64,000 nt of DNA from positions 48,887,501 to 48,951,500 of the forward strand of contig CP114481.1 in the NCBI GenBank assembly GCA_027186245.1, in the 5' to 3' direction. This stretch comes from Coriaria nepalensis. Its lineage: Eukaryota > Streptophyta > Magnoliopsida > Cucurbitales > Coriariaceae. A program made the position numbers and the translations under genes. This document shows, piece after piece, positions 1 to 12,985 of this stretch. Position 1 is the first letter of the stretch, and each line of letters starts with the position of its first letter. The notes under the pieces were generated by a model. That model was not told the DNA's origin. It saw only the letters and a list, made by a program, of their open reading frames with translations, and did no database searches.

Positions 1-142
1 TAACCTTAAAATCATTTCAATGAGTCATTTCAAGTCAATAACTTATTTCAAAGCAAGTCGAACGAATTCTTGTTTTGTACTACAAACACAACTTTTGTGC
101 ATAACTGGCAAATGATCATTGCAAGGAAAGTATGCGTTCGTT
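1..142 (+). repeat. Reference monomer (phase used here)
   Basis: First complete monomer in the phase used for this annotation, starting at TAACCTT and ending at CGTT. It carries TCATTTCAA at 12-20 and 25-33, a third related ATTTCAA at 45-51, GAATTC near 64-69, and the TGATCA palindrome near 113-118. It belongs to the class with AAGTCG before the EcoRI site and differs from most monomers at CTGGCAA (usually CTTGCAA). The next monomer opens with AAAATT in place of AACCTT, showing one of the main sequence-class differences. Confidence 0.9.
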
Positions 143-247
143 TAAAATTAAAATCATTTCAATGAGTCATTACAAGTCAATAACTTATTTCAAAGCAAGT
201 CGAACGAATTCTAGTTTTGCACTACGGACACACCTTTTGTGCATAAC

Positions 248-266
248 TTGCAAATGATCATTGCAA
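248..266. repeat. Triple palindrome motif of the monomer (example)
   Basis: TTGCAA, A, TGATCA, TTGCAA: three abutting 6-bp palindromes, giving a near-perfect 19-bp dyad. The left TTGCAA and central TGATCA are kept in most monomers. The right element varies by class: TTGCAA, TTCCAA or TCGCAA. This is the most constant palindromic part of the monomer and a candidate binding site or cruciform, though no binding is shown here. Confidence 0.6.
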
Positions 267-927
267 GGAAAGTGTGCATTCGTTTAGCCTTAAAATCATT
301 TCAATGAGTCATTTCAAGTCAATAACTAATTTCAAAACAATTCGGACTAATTCTAGTTTTGCACTACAGACACAACTTTTGTGCATAACATGCAAATGAT
401 CATCGCAAGGAAAGTGTGCATTCGTTTAACCTTAAAATCATTTCAATCAGTCATTTCAAGTCAATAACTAATTTCAAAGCAATTCGAATGAATTCTATTT
501 TTGCACTACAAAAACAAGTTTTGTGCATAACTTGCAAATGATCATTCCAAGGAAAGTGTGCATTCTTTTAGCCTTAAAATCATTTCAATGAGTCATTTCA
601 AGTCAATAACTAATTTCAAAACAATTCGAACTAATTCTATTTTTGCACTACAAAAACAAGTTTTGTGCATAACTTGCAAATGATCATTCCAAGGAAAGTG
701 TGCATTCGTTTAACCTTAAAATCATTTCAATGAGTCATTTCAAGTCAATAACTTATTTCAAAGCGATTCGAACGAATTCTAGTTTTGCACTACAAACACA
801 ACTTTTGTGCATAACTTGCAAGTGATCAATGGAGGGAAAGTGTGCATTCGTTTAAAATTAAAATCATTTCAATGAGTCATTTCAAGTCAATAACTTATTT
901 CAAAGCAAGTCGAACGAATTCTAGTTT

Positions 928-953
928 TGCACTACAAACACAACTTTTGTGCA
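928..953. repeat. Inverted repeat TGCAC/GTGCA (example)
   Basis: TGCAC at 928-932 and GTGCA at 949-953 can pair across a 16-base loop, with two more A:T pairs beyond one mismatch (TTTTGCAC against GTGCATAA). The pair is present in most monomers. Monomers with TGCCCTAC, TTCCACTAC or TTTGCACAAC weaken or move the stem. Confidence 0.5.
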
Positions 954-1279
954 TAACTGGCAAATGATCATTGCAAGGAAAGTATGCATTCGTTTAAAAT
1001 TAAAATCATTTCAATGAGTCATTTCAAGTCAATAACTTATTTCAAAGCAAGTCGAACGAATTCTAGTTTTGCACTACAGACACAACTTTTGTGCATAACT
1101 TGCAAATGATCATTGCAAGGAAAGTGTGCATTCGTTTAACCTTAAAATCATTTAAATGAGTCATTTCAAGTCAATAACTAATTTCAAAGCAATTCGAACG
1201 AATTCTATTTTTGCACTTTAAAAACAAGTTTTGTGCATAACTTGCAAATGATCATTGCAAGGAAAGTGTGCATTCGTTT

Positions 1280-2780
1280 AAAATTAAAATCATTTCAATG
1301 AGTCATTTCAATTCAATAACTTATTTCAAAGCGAGTCGAACGAATTCATGTTTTGCACTACAGACACAAGTTTTGTGCATAACATGCAAATGATCATTGC
1401 AAGGAAAGTGTGCATTTGTTTAACCTTAAAATCATTTCAATGAGTCATTTCAAGTCAATAACTTATGTCAAAGCAAGTCGAACGATTTCTAGTTTTCCAG
1501 TACAGACACAACTTTTGTGCATAACTTGCACATGATCATTGCAAGGAAAGTGTGCATTCGTTTAACATCAAAATCATTTCAATGAGTTATTTCAAGTAAA
1601 TAACTTATTTCAAAGCAAGTCGAACGAATTCAAGTTTTGCACTACAGACACAAGTTTTGTGCATAACATGCAAATGATCATTGCAAGGAAACTCTGCATT
1701 CGTTTACCCTTAAAATCATTTCAATGAGGCATTTCAAGTCAATCACTTATTTCAAAGCAATTCGAACGAATTCTATTTTTGCACTACAAACACAAGTTTT
1801 GTGCATAACTTCCAAATGATCATAGCAAGGAAAGTGTGCATTCGTTTAAAATTAAAATCATTTCAATGAGTCATTTCAAGTCAATAACTTACTCCAAAGC
1901 AAGTCGAACGAATTCTAGTTTTGCACTACAGACACAACTTTTGTGCATAACTTGCAAATGATCATTGCAAGGAAAGTGTGCATTCGTTTATCCTTAAAAT
2001 CATTTCAATCAGTCATTTCAAGTCAATAACTTATTTCAAAGCAATTCGAACGAATTCTAGTTTTGCACTACAGACACAACTTTTGTGCATAACTTGCGAA
2101 TGATCGTTGCAAGGAAAGTGTGCATTCGTTTAACCTTAAAATCATTTCAATGAGTCATTTCAAGTCAATAACTTATATCAAAGCAAGTCGAACGAATTCT
2201 AGTTTTGCACTACACACACAACTTTTGTGCATAACTTGCAAATGATCATTGCAAGGAAAGTGTGCATTCGTTTAAAATTAAAATCATTTCAATGAGTCAT
2301 TTCAAGTCAATAACTTATTTCAAAGCAAGTCGAACGAATTCAAGTTTTGCACTACAGACACAAGTTTTGTGCATAACATGCAAATGATCATTGCAAACAA
2401 AGTGTGCATTCGTTTAACCTTAAAATCATTTCAATGAGTCATTTCAAGTCAATAACTTATGTCAAAGCAAGTCGAACGAATTCTAGTTTTCCAGTACAGA
2501 CACAACTTTTGTGCATAACTTGCAAATGATCATTCCAAGGAAAGTGTGCATTCATTTAACCTCAAAATCATTTCAATGAGTTATTTCAAGTAAATAACTT
2601 ATTTCAAAGCAAGTCGAACGAATTCAAGATTTGCACTACAGACACAAGTTTTGTGCATAAAATGCAAATGATCATTGCAAGGAAAGTGTGCATTCGTTTA
2701 CCCTTAAAATCATTTGAATGAGGCATTTCAAGTCAATCACTTATTTCAAAGCAATTCGAACGAATTCTATTTTTGCACTA
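1280..2780 (+). repeat. HOR of 7 monomers (994 bp), about 1.5 copies
   Basis: Marks repeat at exactly 994 bp: TTTTCCAGTAC at 1493 and 2487 (the CCAG core at 1497 and 2491), GAGGCATTT at 1726 and 2720, and the GAATTCAAG/GAATTCATG monomer with CATAACATGC near 1279 and 2273. The upstream monomer at 1137-1278 does not match 2131-2272, which sets the left edge. The second copy drifts away in the monomer starting at 2699, where the next HOR begins. The two copies differ by several substitutions, so this is older than the neighbouring 5-mer. Confidence 0.8.
2043..2056. repeat. Inverted repeat AATTCG-AA-CGAATT (example)
   Basis: Six-base arms around AA, overlapping the BstBI-type TTCGAA and the EcoRI site. 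It is intact only in monomers with AATTCGAACGAATTC. Monomers of the AAGTCG class or with CGAATG lose one arm, so the element separates two monomer classes. Confidence 0.55.
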
Positions 2781-4118
2781 CAGACACAACTTTTGTGCAT
2801 AACTTGCGAATGATCATTGCAAGGAAACTGTGCATTCGTTTAACCTTAAAATAATTTCAATCAGTCATTTGAGGTCAATAACTAATTTCAAAGCAATTCG
2901 AACGAATTCTATTTTTGCACTACAAAAACAAGTTTTGTGCATAACTTCCAAATGATCATTCCAAGGAAAGTGTGCATTCGTTTAACCTTAAAATCATTTC
3001 AATGAGTCATTTCAAGTCAATAACTAATTTCAAAACAATTCGAACTAATTCTAGTTTTGCACTACAGACACAACTTTTGTCCATAACTTGAAAATGATCA
3101 TCGCAAGGAAAGTGTGCATTTGTTTAACCTTAAAATCATTTAAATGAGTCATTTCTAGTCAATAACTAATTTCAAAGCAATTCGAACGAATTCTATTTTT
3201 GCACTTTAAAAACAAGTTTTGTGCATAACTTGGAAATGATCATTGCAAGGAAAGTGTGCATTCGTTTAACCTTAAAATCATTTCAATGAGTCATTTCAAG
3301 TCAATAACTAATTTCAAAACAATTCGAACTAATTCTAGTTTTGCACTACAGACACAACTTTTGTTCATAACTTGCAAATGATCATTGCAAGGAAAGTGTG
3401 CATTCGTTTACCCTTAAAATCATTTCAATGAGGCATTTCAAGTCAATCACTTATTTCAAAGCAATTCGAACGAATTCTATTTTTGCACTACAGACACAAC
3501 TTTTGTGCATAACTTGCGAATGATCATTGCAAGGAAACTGTGCATTCGTTTAACCTTAAAATAATTTCAATCAGTCATTTGAAGTCAATAACTAATTTCA
3601 AAGCAATTCGAACGAATTCTATTTTTGCACTACAAAAACAAGTTTTGTGCATAACTTCCAAATGATCATTCCAAGGAAAGTGTGCATTCGTTTAACCTTA
3701 AAATCATTTCAATGAGTCATTTCAAGTCAATAACTAATTTCAAAACAATTCGAACTAATTCTAGTTTTGCACTACAGACACAACTTTTGTGCATAACTTG
3801 CAAATGATCATCGCAAGGAAAGTGTGCATTTGTTTACCCTTAAAATCATTTAAATGAGTCATTTCTAGTCAATAACTAATTTCAAAGCAATTCGAACGAA
3901 TTCTATTTTTGCACTTTAAAAACAAGTTTTGTGCATAACTTGGAAATGATCATTGCAAGGAAAGTGTGCATTCGTTTAACCTTAAAATCATTTCAATGAG
4001 TCATTTCAAGTCAATAACTAATTTCAAAACAATTCGAACTAATTCTAGTTTTGCACTACAGACACAACTTTTGTTCATAACTTGCAAATTATCATTGCAA
4101 GGAAAGTATGCATTCGTT
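2699..4118 (+). repeat. HOR of 5 monomers (710 bp), two copies
   Basis: Units 2699-3408 and 3409-4118. GAGGCATTT occurs at 2720 and 3430 and the rest of the five monomers follow in the same order, including TTTCTAGTC, CACTTTAAAAACAAG and TTTTGTTCATAACTT. I see only a handful of differences, for example GAGGTCAATA against GAAGTCAATA and GTCCATAACTTGAAAA against GTGCATAACTTGCAAA. The first monomer was recruited from the preceding 7-mer, since it shares GAGGC and CAATCACTT with 1705. Confidence 0.85.
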
Positions 4119-4544
4119 TAAAATTAAAATCATTTCAATGAGTCATTTCAAGTCAATAACTTATTTCAAAGCAAGTCGAACGAATTCTAGTTTTGCACTA
4201 CAGACACAACTTTTGTGCATAACTTGCAAATGATCATCGCAAGGAAAGTGTGCATTTGTTTAACCTTAAAATCATTTAAATGAGTCATTTCAAGTCAATA
4301 ACTAATTTGAAAGCAATTCGAACGAATTCTATTTTTGCACTTTAAAAACAAGTTTTGTGCATAACTTGCAAATGATCATTCCAAGGAAAGTGTGCATTCG
4401 TTTAAAATTAAAATCATTTCAATGCGTCATTTCAAGTAAATAACTTATTTCAAAGCAAGTCGAACGAATTCTAGTTTTGCACTATAGACACAACTTTTGT
4501 GCATAACTTGCAAATGATCATTGCAAGGAAAGTGTGCATTCGTT
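4119..4544 (+). repeat. Three linking monomers
   Basis: Three monomers between the 710-bp and 1562-bp HORs. The first carries the AAAATTAAAATC opening and TTTTGCACTACAGACAC; the second has CACTTTAAAAACAAG and a one-base change TAATTTGAAAGC; the third has GCGTCATTTC and CACTATAGACAC. They match neither neighbour's unit in order and hold nothing other than satellite. Confidence 0.7.
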
Positions 4545-7500
4545 TAACCTTAAAATCATTTTAATGAGTCATTTCAAGTCAATAACTAATTTCAAAGCAA
4601 TTCGAACGAATTCTATTTTTGCACTACAAACACAACTTTTGTGCATAACTTGCAAATGATCATCGCAAGGAAAGTGTGCATTCGTTTAACCTTAAAATCA
4701 TTTCAATGAGCCATTTCAAGTCAATAATTAATTTCAACGCAATTCGAACGAATTCTATTTTTGCACTACAAAAACAAGTTTTGTGCATAACTTGCAAATG
4801 ATCATTCCAAGGAAAGTGTGCATTCATTTAACCTTAAAATCATTTCAATCAGTCATTTCAAGTAAATATCATATTTCAAAGCAATTCGGACGAATTCTAT
4901 TTTTGCACTACAAACACAACTTTTGTGCATGACTTGCAAATGATCATTTCAAGGAAAGTGTGCATTCGTTTAACCTTAAAATCATTTCAATGAGTCATTT
5001 CAAGTCAATAACTAATTTCAAAGCAATTCGAACGAATTCCAGTTTTGCACTACAGACACAACTTTTGGGCATAACTTGCAAATGATCATCGCAAGGAAAG
5101 TGTGCATTCGTTTAACCTTAAAATCATTTAAATGAGTCATTTCAAGTCAATAACTAATTTCAAAGCAATTCGAATGAATTCTATTTTTGCACTTTAAAAA
5201 CAAGTTTTGCGCATAACTTGCAAATGATCATCATTCCAAGGAAAGTGTGTATTCGTTTAAAATTAAAATCATTTCAATCAGTCATTTAAAGTCAATAACT
5301 TTTTCCAAAGCAAGTCGTTTGAATTCTAGTTTTGCACTACAGACACAACTTTGTGCATAACTTGCAAATGATCATAGCAAGGAAAGTGTGCATTCGTTTA
5401 ACCTTAAAATCATTTCAATGAGTCATTTCAAGTCAATAACTAATTTCAAAGCGATTCGAACGAATTCTAGTTTTGCACTACAGACACAACGTTTGTGCAT
5501 AACTTGCAAATGATCATCGCAAGGAAAGGTTGCATTCGTTTAACCTTAAAATCATTTCAATGAGTCATTTCAAGTCAATAACTAATTTCAAAGCAATTCG
5601 AAGGAATTCTATTTTTGCACTATAAAAATAAGTTTTGTGCATAACTTGCAAATGATCAGTGCAAGGAAAGTGTGCATTCGTTTAACCTTAAAATCATTTC
5701 AATGAGTCATTTCAAGTCAATAACTAATTTCAAAGCAATTCGAACGAATTCTAGTTTTGCACTACAGACACAACTTTTGTGCATAACTTGCAAATGATCA
5801 TCGCAAGGAAAGTGTGCATTTGTTTAACCTTAAAATCATTTCAATTAGTTATTTCAAGTCAATAACTAATTTCAAAGCAATTCGAAGGAATTCTATTTTT
5901 GCACTATAAAAACAAGTTTTGTGCATAACTTGCAAATGATCATTCCAAGGAAAGTGTGCATTCGTTTAAAATTAAAATCATTTCAATCAGTCATTTCAAG
6001 TCAATAACTTTTTTCAAAGCAAGTCGAATGAATTCTAGTTTTGCACTACAGACACAATTTTTGTGCATAACTTGCAAATGATCATTGCAAGGAAAGTGTG
6101 CATTCGTTTACCCTTAAAATCATTTTAATGAGTCATTTCAAGTCAATAACTAATTTCAAAGCAATTCGAACGAATTCTATTTTTGCACTACAAACACAAC
6201 TTTTGTGCATAACTTGCAAATGATCATCGCAAGGAAAGTGTGCATTCGTTTAACCTTAAAATCATTTCAATGAGCCATTTCAAGTCAATAATTAATTTCA
6301 ACGCAATTCGAACGAATTCTATTTTTGCACTACAAAAACAAGTTTTGTGCATAACTTGCAAATGATCATTCCAAGGAAAGTGTGCATTCATTTAACCTTA
6401 AAATCATTTCAATCAGTCATTTCAAGTAAATATCATATTTCAAAGCAATTCGAACGAATTCTATTTTTGCACTACAAACACAACTTTTGCGCATGACTTG
6501 CAAATGATCATTTCAAGGAAAGTGTGCATTCGTTTAACCTTAAAATCATTTCAATGAGTCATTTCAAGTCAATAACTAATTTCAAAGCAATTCGAACGAA
6601 TTCCAGTTTTGCACTACAGACACAACTTTTGGGCATAACTTGCAAATGATCATCGCAAGGAAAGTGTGCATTCGTTTAACCTTAAAATCATTTAAATGAG
6701 TCATTTCAAGTCAATAACTAATTTCAAAGCAATTCGAACGAATTCTATTTTTGCACTTTAAAAACAAGTTTTGTGCATAACTTGCAAATGATCATTCCAA
6801 GGAAAGTGTGCATTCGTTTAAAATTAAAATCATTTCAATCAGTCATTTAAAGTCAATAACTTTTTCCAAAGCAAGTCGTTTGAATTCTAGTTTTGCACTA
6901 CAGACACAACTTTTGTGCATAACTTGCAAATGATCATTGCAAGGAAAGTGTGCATTCGTTTAACCTTAAAATCATTTCAATGAGTCATTTCAAGTCAATA
7001 ACTAATTTCAAAGCGATTCGAACGAATTCTAGTTTTGCACTACAGACACAACGTTTGTGCATAACTTGCAAATGATCATCGCAAGGAAAGTGTGCATTCC
7101 TTTAACCTTAAAATCATTTCAATGAGTCATTTCAAGTCAATAACTAATTTCAAAGCAATTCGAAGGAATTCTATTTTTGCACTATAAAAATAAGTTTTGT
7201 GCATAACTTGCAAATGATCAGTGCAAGGAAAGTGTGCATTCGTTTAACCTTAAAATCATTTCAATGAGTCATTTCAAGTCAATAACTAATTTCAAAGCAA
7301 TTCGAACGAATTCTAGTTTTGCACTACAGACACAACTTTTGTGCATAACTTGCAAATGATCATCGCAAGGAAAGTGTGCATTTGTTTAACCTTAAAATCA
7401 TTTCAATTAGTTATTTCAAGTCAATAACTAATTTCAAAGCAATTCGAAGGAATTCTATTTTTGCACTATAAAAACAAGTTTTGTGCATAACTTGCAAATG

Positions 7501-9232
7501 ATCATTCCAAGGAAAGTGTGCATTCGTTTAAAATTAAAATCATTTCAATCAGTCATTTCAAGTCAATAACTTTTTTCAAAGCAAGTCGAATGAATTCTAG
7601 TTTTGCACTACAGACACAATTTTTGTGCATAACTTGCAAATGATCATTGCAAGGAAAGTGTGCATTCGTTTACCCTTAAAATCATTTTAATGAGTCATTT
7701 CAAGTCAATAACTAATTTCAAAGCAATTCGAACGAATTCTATTTTTGCACTACAAACACAACTTTTGTGCATAACTTGCAAATGATCATCGCAAGGAAAG
7801 TGTGCATTCGTTTAACCTTAAAATCATTTCAATGAGCCATTTCAAGTCAATAATTAATTTCAACGCAATTCGAACGAATTCTATTTTTGCACTACAAAAA
7901 CAAGTTTTGTGCATAACTTGCAAATGATCATTCCAAGGAAAGTGTGCATTCATTTAACCTTAAAATCATTTCAATCAGTCATTTCAAGTAAATATCATAT
8001 TTCAAAGCAATTCGAACGAATTCTATTTTTGCACTACAAACACAACTTTTGTGCATGACTTGCAAATGATCATTTCAAGGAAAGTGTGCATTCGTTTAAC
8101 CTTAAAATCATTTCAATGAGTCATTTCAAGTCAATAACTAATTTCAAAGCAATTCGAACGAATTCCAGTTTTGCACTACAGACACAACTTTTGTGCATAA
8201 CTTGCAAATGATCATCGCAAGGAAAGTGTGCATTCGTTTAACCTTAAAATCATTTAAATGAGTCATTTCAAGTCAATAACTAATTTCAAAGCAATTCGAA
8301 CGAATTCTATTTTTGCACTTTAAAAACAAGTTTTGTGCATAACTTGCAAATGATCATTCCAAGGAAAGTGTGCATTCGTTTAAAATTAAAATCATTTCAA
8401 TCAGTCATTTAAAGTCAATAACTTTTTCCAAAGCAAGTCGTTTGAATTCTAGTTTTGCACTACAGACACAACTTTTGTGCATAACTTGCAAATGATCATT
8501 CCAAGGAAAGTGTGCATTCGTTTAACCTTAAAATCATTTCAATGAGTCATTTCAAGTCAATAACTAATTTCAAAGCGATTCGAACGAATTCTAGTTTTGC
8601 ACTACAGACACAACGTTTGTGCATAACTTGCAAATGATCATCGCAAGGAAAGTGTGCATTCCTTTAACCTTAAAATCATTTCAATGAGTCATTTCAAGTC
8701 AATAACTAATTTCAAAGCAATTCGAAGGAATTCTATTTTTGCACTATAAAAATAAGTTTTGTGCATAACTTGCAAATGATCAGTGCAAGGAAAGTGTGCA
8801 TTCGTTTAACCTTAAAATCATTTCAATGAGTCATTTCAAGTCAATAACTAATTTCCAAGCAATTCGAACGAATTCTAGTTTTGCACTACAGACACAACTT
8901 TTGTGCATAACTTGCAAATGATCATCGCAAGGAAAGTGTGCATTTGTTTAACCTTAAAATCATTTCAATTAGTCATTTCAAGTCAATAACTAATTTCAAA
9001 GCAATTCGAAGGAATTCTATTTTTGCACTATAAAAACAAGTTTTGTGCATAACTTGCAAATGATCATTCCAAGGAAAGTGTGCATTCGTTTAAAATTAAA
9101 ATCATTTCAATCAGTCATTTCAAGTCAATAACTTTTTTCAAAGCAAGTCGAATGAATTCTAGTTTTGCACTACAGACACAATTTTTGTGCATAACTTGCA
9201 AATGATCATTGCAAGGAAAGTGTGCATTCGTT
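4545..9232 (+). repeat. HOR of 11 monomers (1562 bp), three copies
   Basis: Units 4545-6108 (1564 bp), 6109-7670 and 7671-9232. The mark AAGTCGTTTGAATTC starts near 5312, 6873 and 8435. CATTTTAATGAGTC is at 4557, 6121 and 7683. The first unit is 2 bp longer because it has a 3-bp insertion (TGATCATCATTCC near 5227) and a 1-bp deletion (ACAACTTTGTG near 5346). Other private marks shared by all three are GTGAGCCATTTC-type GAGCCATTT, TAATTAATTTCAACGC, ACAACGTTTGTG and GATCAGTGCAAGG. Copies are close to identical, implying recent amplification. Confidence 0.9.
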
Positions 9233-10370
9233 TAACCTTAAAATCATTTCAATGAGTCATTTCAAGTCAATACCGTTTTTCAAAGCAAGTCGAATGAATT
9301 CTCGATTTGCACTACAGACACAACTTTTGTGCTTAACTTGCAAATGATCATTGCAAGGAAAGTGTGCATTCGTTTAACCTTAAATTCATTTCAATGAGTC
9401 ATTTCAAGTCAATAACTTATTTCAAAGCAATTCGAACGAATTCTATTTTTGCACTACAAACGCAAGTTTTGTGCATAACTTGCAAATGATCATTGCAAGG
9501 AAAGTGTGTATTCGTTTGACCTTAAAATCATTTCAATCAGTCATTTCAAGTCAATAACTTATTTCGAAGCAATTCGAACGAATTCTATTTTTGCACTACA
9601 AACACAAGTTTTGTACATAACTTGCAAATGATTATTCCAAGGAAAGTGTGCATTCATTTAACCTTAAAATCATTTCAATCAGTCATTTCAAGTCAATATC
9701 ATATTTCAAAGCAATTCGAACGAATTCTGTTTTTGCACTACAAACACAAAACTTTTGTGAATAACTTGCAAATAATCATTGCGAGGAAAGCGTCCATTTG
9801 TTTAACCTTAAAATCATTTAAATGAGTCATTTCAAGTCAATAACTTATTTCAAAGCAAGTTGAACGAATTCTAGTTTTGCACTACAAACAAAAGTTTTGT
9901 GCATAACTTGCAAATGATCATTCCAAGGAAAGTGTGCATTCTTTTAACTTTAAAATCATTTCAATCAGTCATTTCAAGTAAATATCATATTTCAAAGCAA
10001 TTCGAACGAATTCTATTTTTGCACTACAAACACAACGTTTGTGCATAACTCGCAAATGATCATTGCAAGGAAAGTGTGCATTCGTTTAACCTTAAAATCA
10101 TTTCAATGAGTCATTTCAAGTCAATAACTTATTTCAAAGCAATTCGAACGAATTCTAGTTTTGCACTACAAACACAACTTTTGTGCATAACTTGCAAATG
10201 ATCAATGGAAGGAAAGTGTGCATTCGTTTAAAATTAAAATCATTTCAATGAGTCATTTCAAGTAAATAACTTATTTCAAAGCAAGTCGAACGAATTCTAG
10301 TTTTGCACTATAGACACAACTTTTGTGCATAACTTGCAAATGATCATTGCAAGGAAAGTGTGCATTCGTT
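9233..10370 (+). repeat. Irregular monomers, with a module shared with 51 kb and 62 kb
   Basis: Eight monomers without local HOR. The stretch about 9509-9900 has the monomer order GTTTGACC / TTATTTCGAAGC, then CATTCATTTAACC / AATATCATATTTC, then GAATTCTGTTTTTGC with TTGTGAATAAC and AATAATCATTGC, then AAAGCGTCCA. The same order with a few changes is found at about 51150-51500 and 62370-62700. Here there is a 2-bp insertion at CACAAAACTTTTG (about 9744). It looks like an older copy of the segment duplicated at the right side of the window. Confidence 0.75.
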
Positions 10371-12985
10371 TAACCTTAAAATCATTTCAATGAGTCATTT
10401 CAAGTCAATAACTAATTTCAAAACAATTCGAACTAATTCTAGTTTTGCACTACAGACACAACTTTTGTGCATAATATGAAAATGATCATCGCAAGGAAAG
10501 TGTGCATTCGTTTAACCTTAAAATCATTTCAATGAGTCATTTCAAGTCAATAACTTATTTCAAAGCAATTCGAACGAATTCTAGTTTTGCACTACAAACA
10601 CAACTTTTGTGCATAACTTGCAAGTGATCAATGCAAGGAAAGTGTGCATTCGTTTAAAATTAAAATCGTTTCAATGAGTCATTTCAAGTCAATAACTTAT
10701 TTCAAAGCAAGTCGAACGAATTCTAGTTTTGCACTACAAACACAACTTTTGTGCATAACTGGCAAATGATCATTGCAAGGAAAGTATGCATTCGTTTAAA
10801 ATTAAAATCATTTCAATGAGTCATTTCAAGTCAATAACTTATTTCAAAGCAAGTCGAACAAATTCTAGTTTTGCACTACAGACACAACTTTTGTGCATAA
10901 CTTGCAAATGATCATCGCAAGGAAAGTGTGCATTTGTTTAACCTTAAAATCATTTAAATGAGTCATTTCAAGTCAATAACTAATTTCAAAGCAATTCGAA
11001 CGAATTCTAGTTTTCGACTACAAACACAACTTTTGTGCATAACTGGCAAATGATCATTGCAAGTAAAGTATGCATTCGTTTAACCTTAAAATCATTTCAA
11101 TGAGTCATTTCAACTCAATAACTTATTTCAAAGCAAGTCGAACGAATTCTAGTTTTGCACTACAAACACAACTTTTGTGCATAACTGGCAAATGATCATT
11201 GCAAGGAAAGTATGCATTCGTTTAAAATTAAAATCATTTCAATGAGTCATTTCAAGTCAATAACTTATTTCAAAGCAAGTCGAACGAATTCTAGTTTTGC
11301 ACTACAGACACAACTTTTGTTCATAACTTGCAAATGATCATTGCAAGGAAAGTGTGCATTCGCTTAGCCTTAAAATCATTTCAATGAGTCATTTCAAGTC
11401 AATAACTAATTTCAAAACAATTCGAACTAATTCTAGTTTTGCACTACAGACACAACTTTTGTGCATAATATGAAAATGATCATCGCAAGGAAAGTGTGCA
11501 TTCGTTTAACCTTAAAATCATTTCAATGAGTCATTTCAAGTCAATAACTTATTTCAAAGCAATTCGAACGAATTCTAGTTTTGCACTACAAACACAACTT
11601 TTGTGCATAACTTGCAAGTGATCAATGCAAGGAAAGTGTGCATTCGTTTAAAATTAAAATCGTTTCAATGAGTCATTTCAAGTCAATAACTTATTTCAAA
11701 GCAAGTCGAACGAATTCTAGTTTTGCACTACAAACACAACTTTTGTGCATAACTGGCAAATGATCATTGCAAGGAAAGTATGCATTCGTTTAAAATTAAA
11801 ATCATTTCAATGAGTCATTTCAAGTCAATAACTTATTTCAAAGCAAGTCGAACAAATTCTAGTTTTGCACTACAGACACAACTTTTGTGCATAACTTGCA
11901 AATGATCATCGCAAGGAAAGTGTGCATTTGTTTAACCTTAAAATCATTTAAATGAGTCATTTCAAGTCAATAACTAATTTCAAAGCAATTCGAACGAATT
12001 CTAGTTTTCGACTACAAACACAACTTTTGTGCATAACTGGCAAATGATCATTGCAAGTAAAGTATGCATTCGTTTAACCTTAAAATCATTTCAATGAGTC
12101 ATTTCAACTCAATAACTTATTTCAAAGCAAGTCGAACGAATTCTAGTTTTGCACTACAAACACAACTTTTGTGCATAACTGGCAAATGATCATTGCAAGG
12201 AAAGTATGCATTCGTTTAAAACTAAAATCATTTCAATGAGTCATTTCAAGTCAATAACTTATTTCAAAGCAAGTCGAACGAATTCTAGTTTTGCACTACA
12301 GACACAACTTTTGTTCATAACTTGCAAATGATCATTGCAAGGAAAGTGTGCATTCGTTTAGCCTTAAAATCATTTCAATGAGTCATTTCAAGTCAATAAC
12401 TAATTTTAAAACAATTCGAACTAATTCTATTTTTGAACTACAAAAACAAGTTTTGTGCATAACTTGCAAATGATCATTCCAAGGAAAGTGTGCAGTCGTT
12501 TAACCTTAAAATCATTTCAATGAGTCATTTCAAGTCAATAACTTATTTCAAAGCAATTCGAACGAATTCTAGTTTTGCACTACAAACACAACTTTTGTGC
12601 ATAACTTGCAAGTGATCAATGCAAGGAAAGTGTGCATTCGTTTAAAATTAAAATCGTTTCAATGAGTCATTTCAAGTCAATAACTTATTTCAAAGCAAGT
12701 CGAACGAATTCTAGTTTTGCACTACAAACACAACTTTTGTGCATAACTGGCAAATGATCATTGCAAGGAAAGTATGCATTCGTTTAAAATTAAAATCATT
12801 TCAATGAGTCATTTCAAGTCAATAACTTATTTCAAAGCAAGTCGAACAAATTCTAGTTTTGCACTACAGACACAACTTTTGTGCATAACTTGCAAATGAT
12901 CATCGCAAGGAAAGTGTGCATTTGTTTAACCTTAAAATCATTTAAATGAGTCATTTCAAGTCAATAACTAATTTCAAAGCAATTC
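10371..12985 (+). repeat. HOR of 7 monomers (994 bp), about 2.6 copies
   Basis: Units 10371-11364, 11365-12358 and a partial third 12359-12985. AAAATCGTTTCAATG has its variant base pair at 10667, 11661 and 12655, each 994 bp apart. ATAATATGAAAATG is at 10471 and 11465, and TTTTCGACTAC near 11014 and 12008. The first monomer of the third unit is changed (TAATTTTAAAAC, TTTTTGAACTAC), and the unit switches to 18-mer sequence inside the monomer starting at 12927. Copies one and two appear almost identical. Confidence 0.87.

Larger units (their letters stand above)
1..1279 (+). repeat. Irregular monomers related to the 994-bp 7-mer
   Basis: Nine monomers without an obvious local HOR. The first three match, in the same order, about 11090-11510 (CTGGCAA monomer, then GTTTAGCC, then AATTCGGACTAATTC / AATTCGAACTAATTC). 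The fifth and sixth resemble 12359-12642 (AACTAATTCTATTTT, then CAAGTGATCAATG). The CTGGCAA mark recurs at 101 and 953, that is six monomers apart rather than seven. I infer a diverged, rearranged copy of the 7-mer family seen at 10371-12985. Confidence 0.7.
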
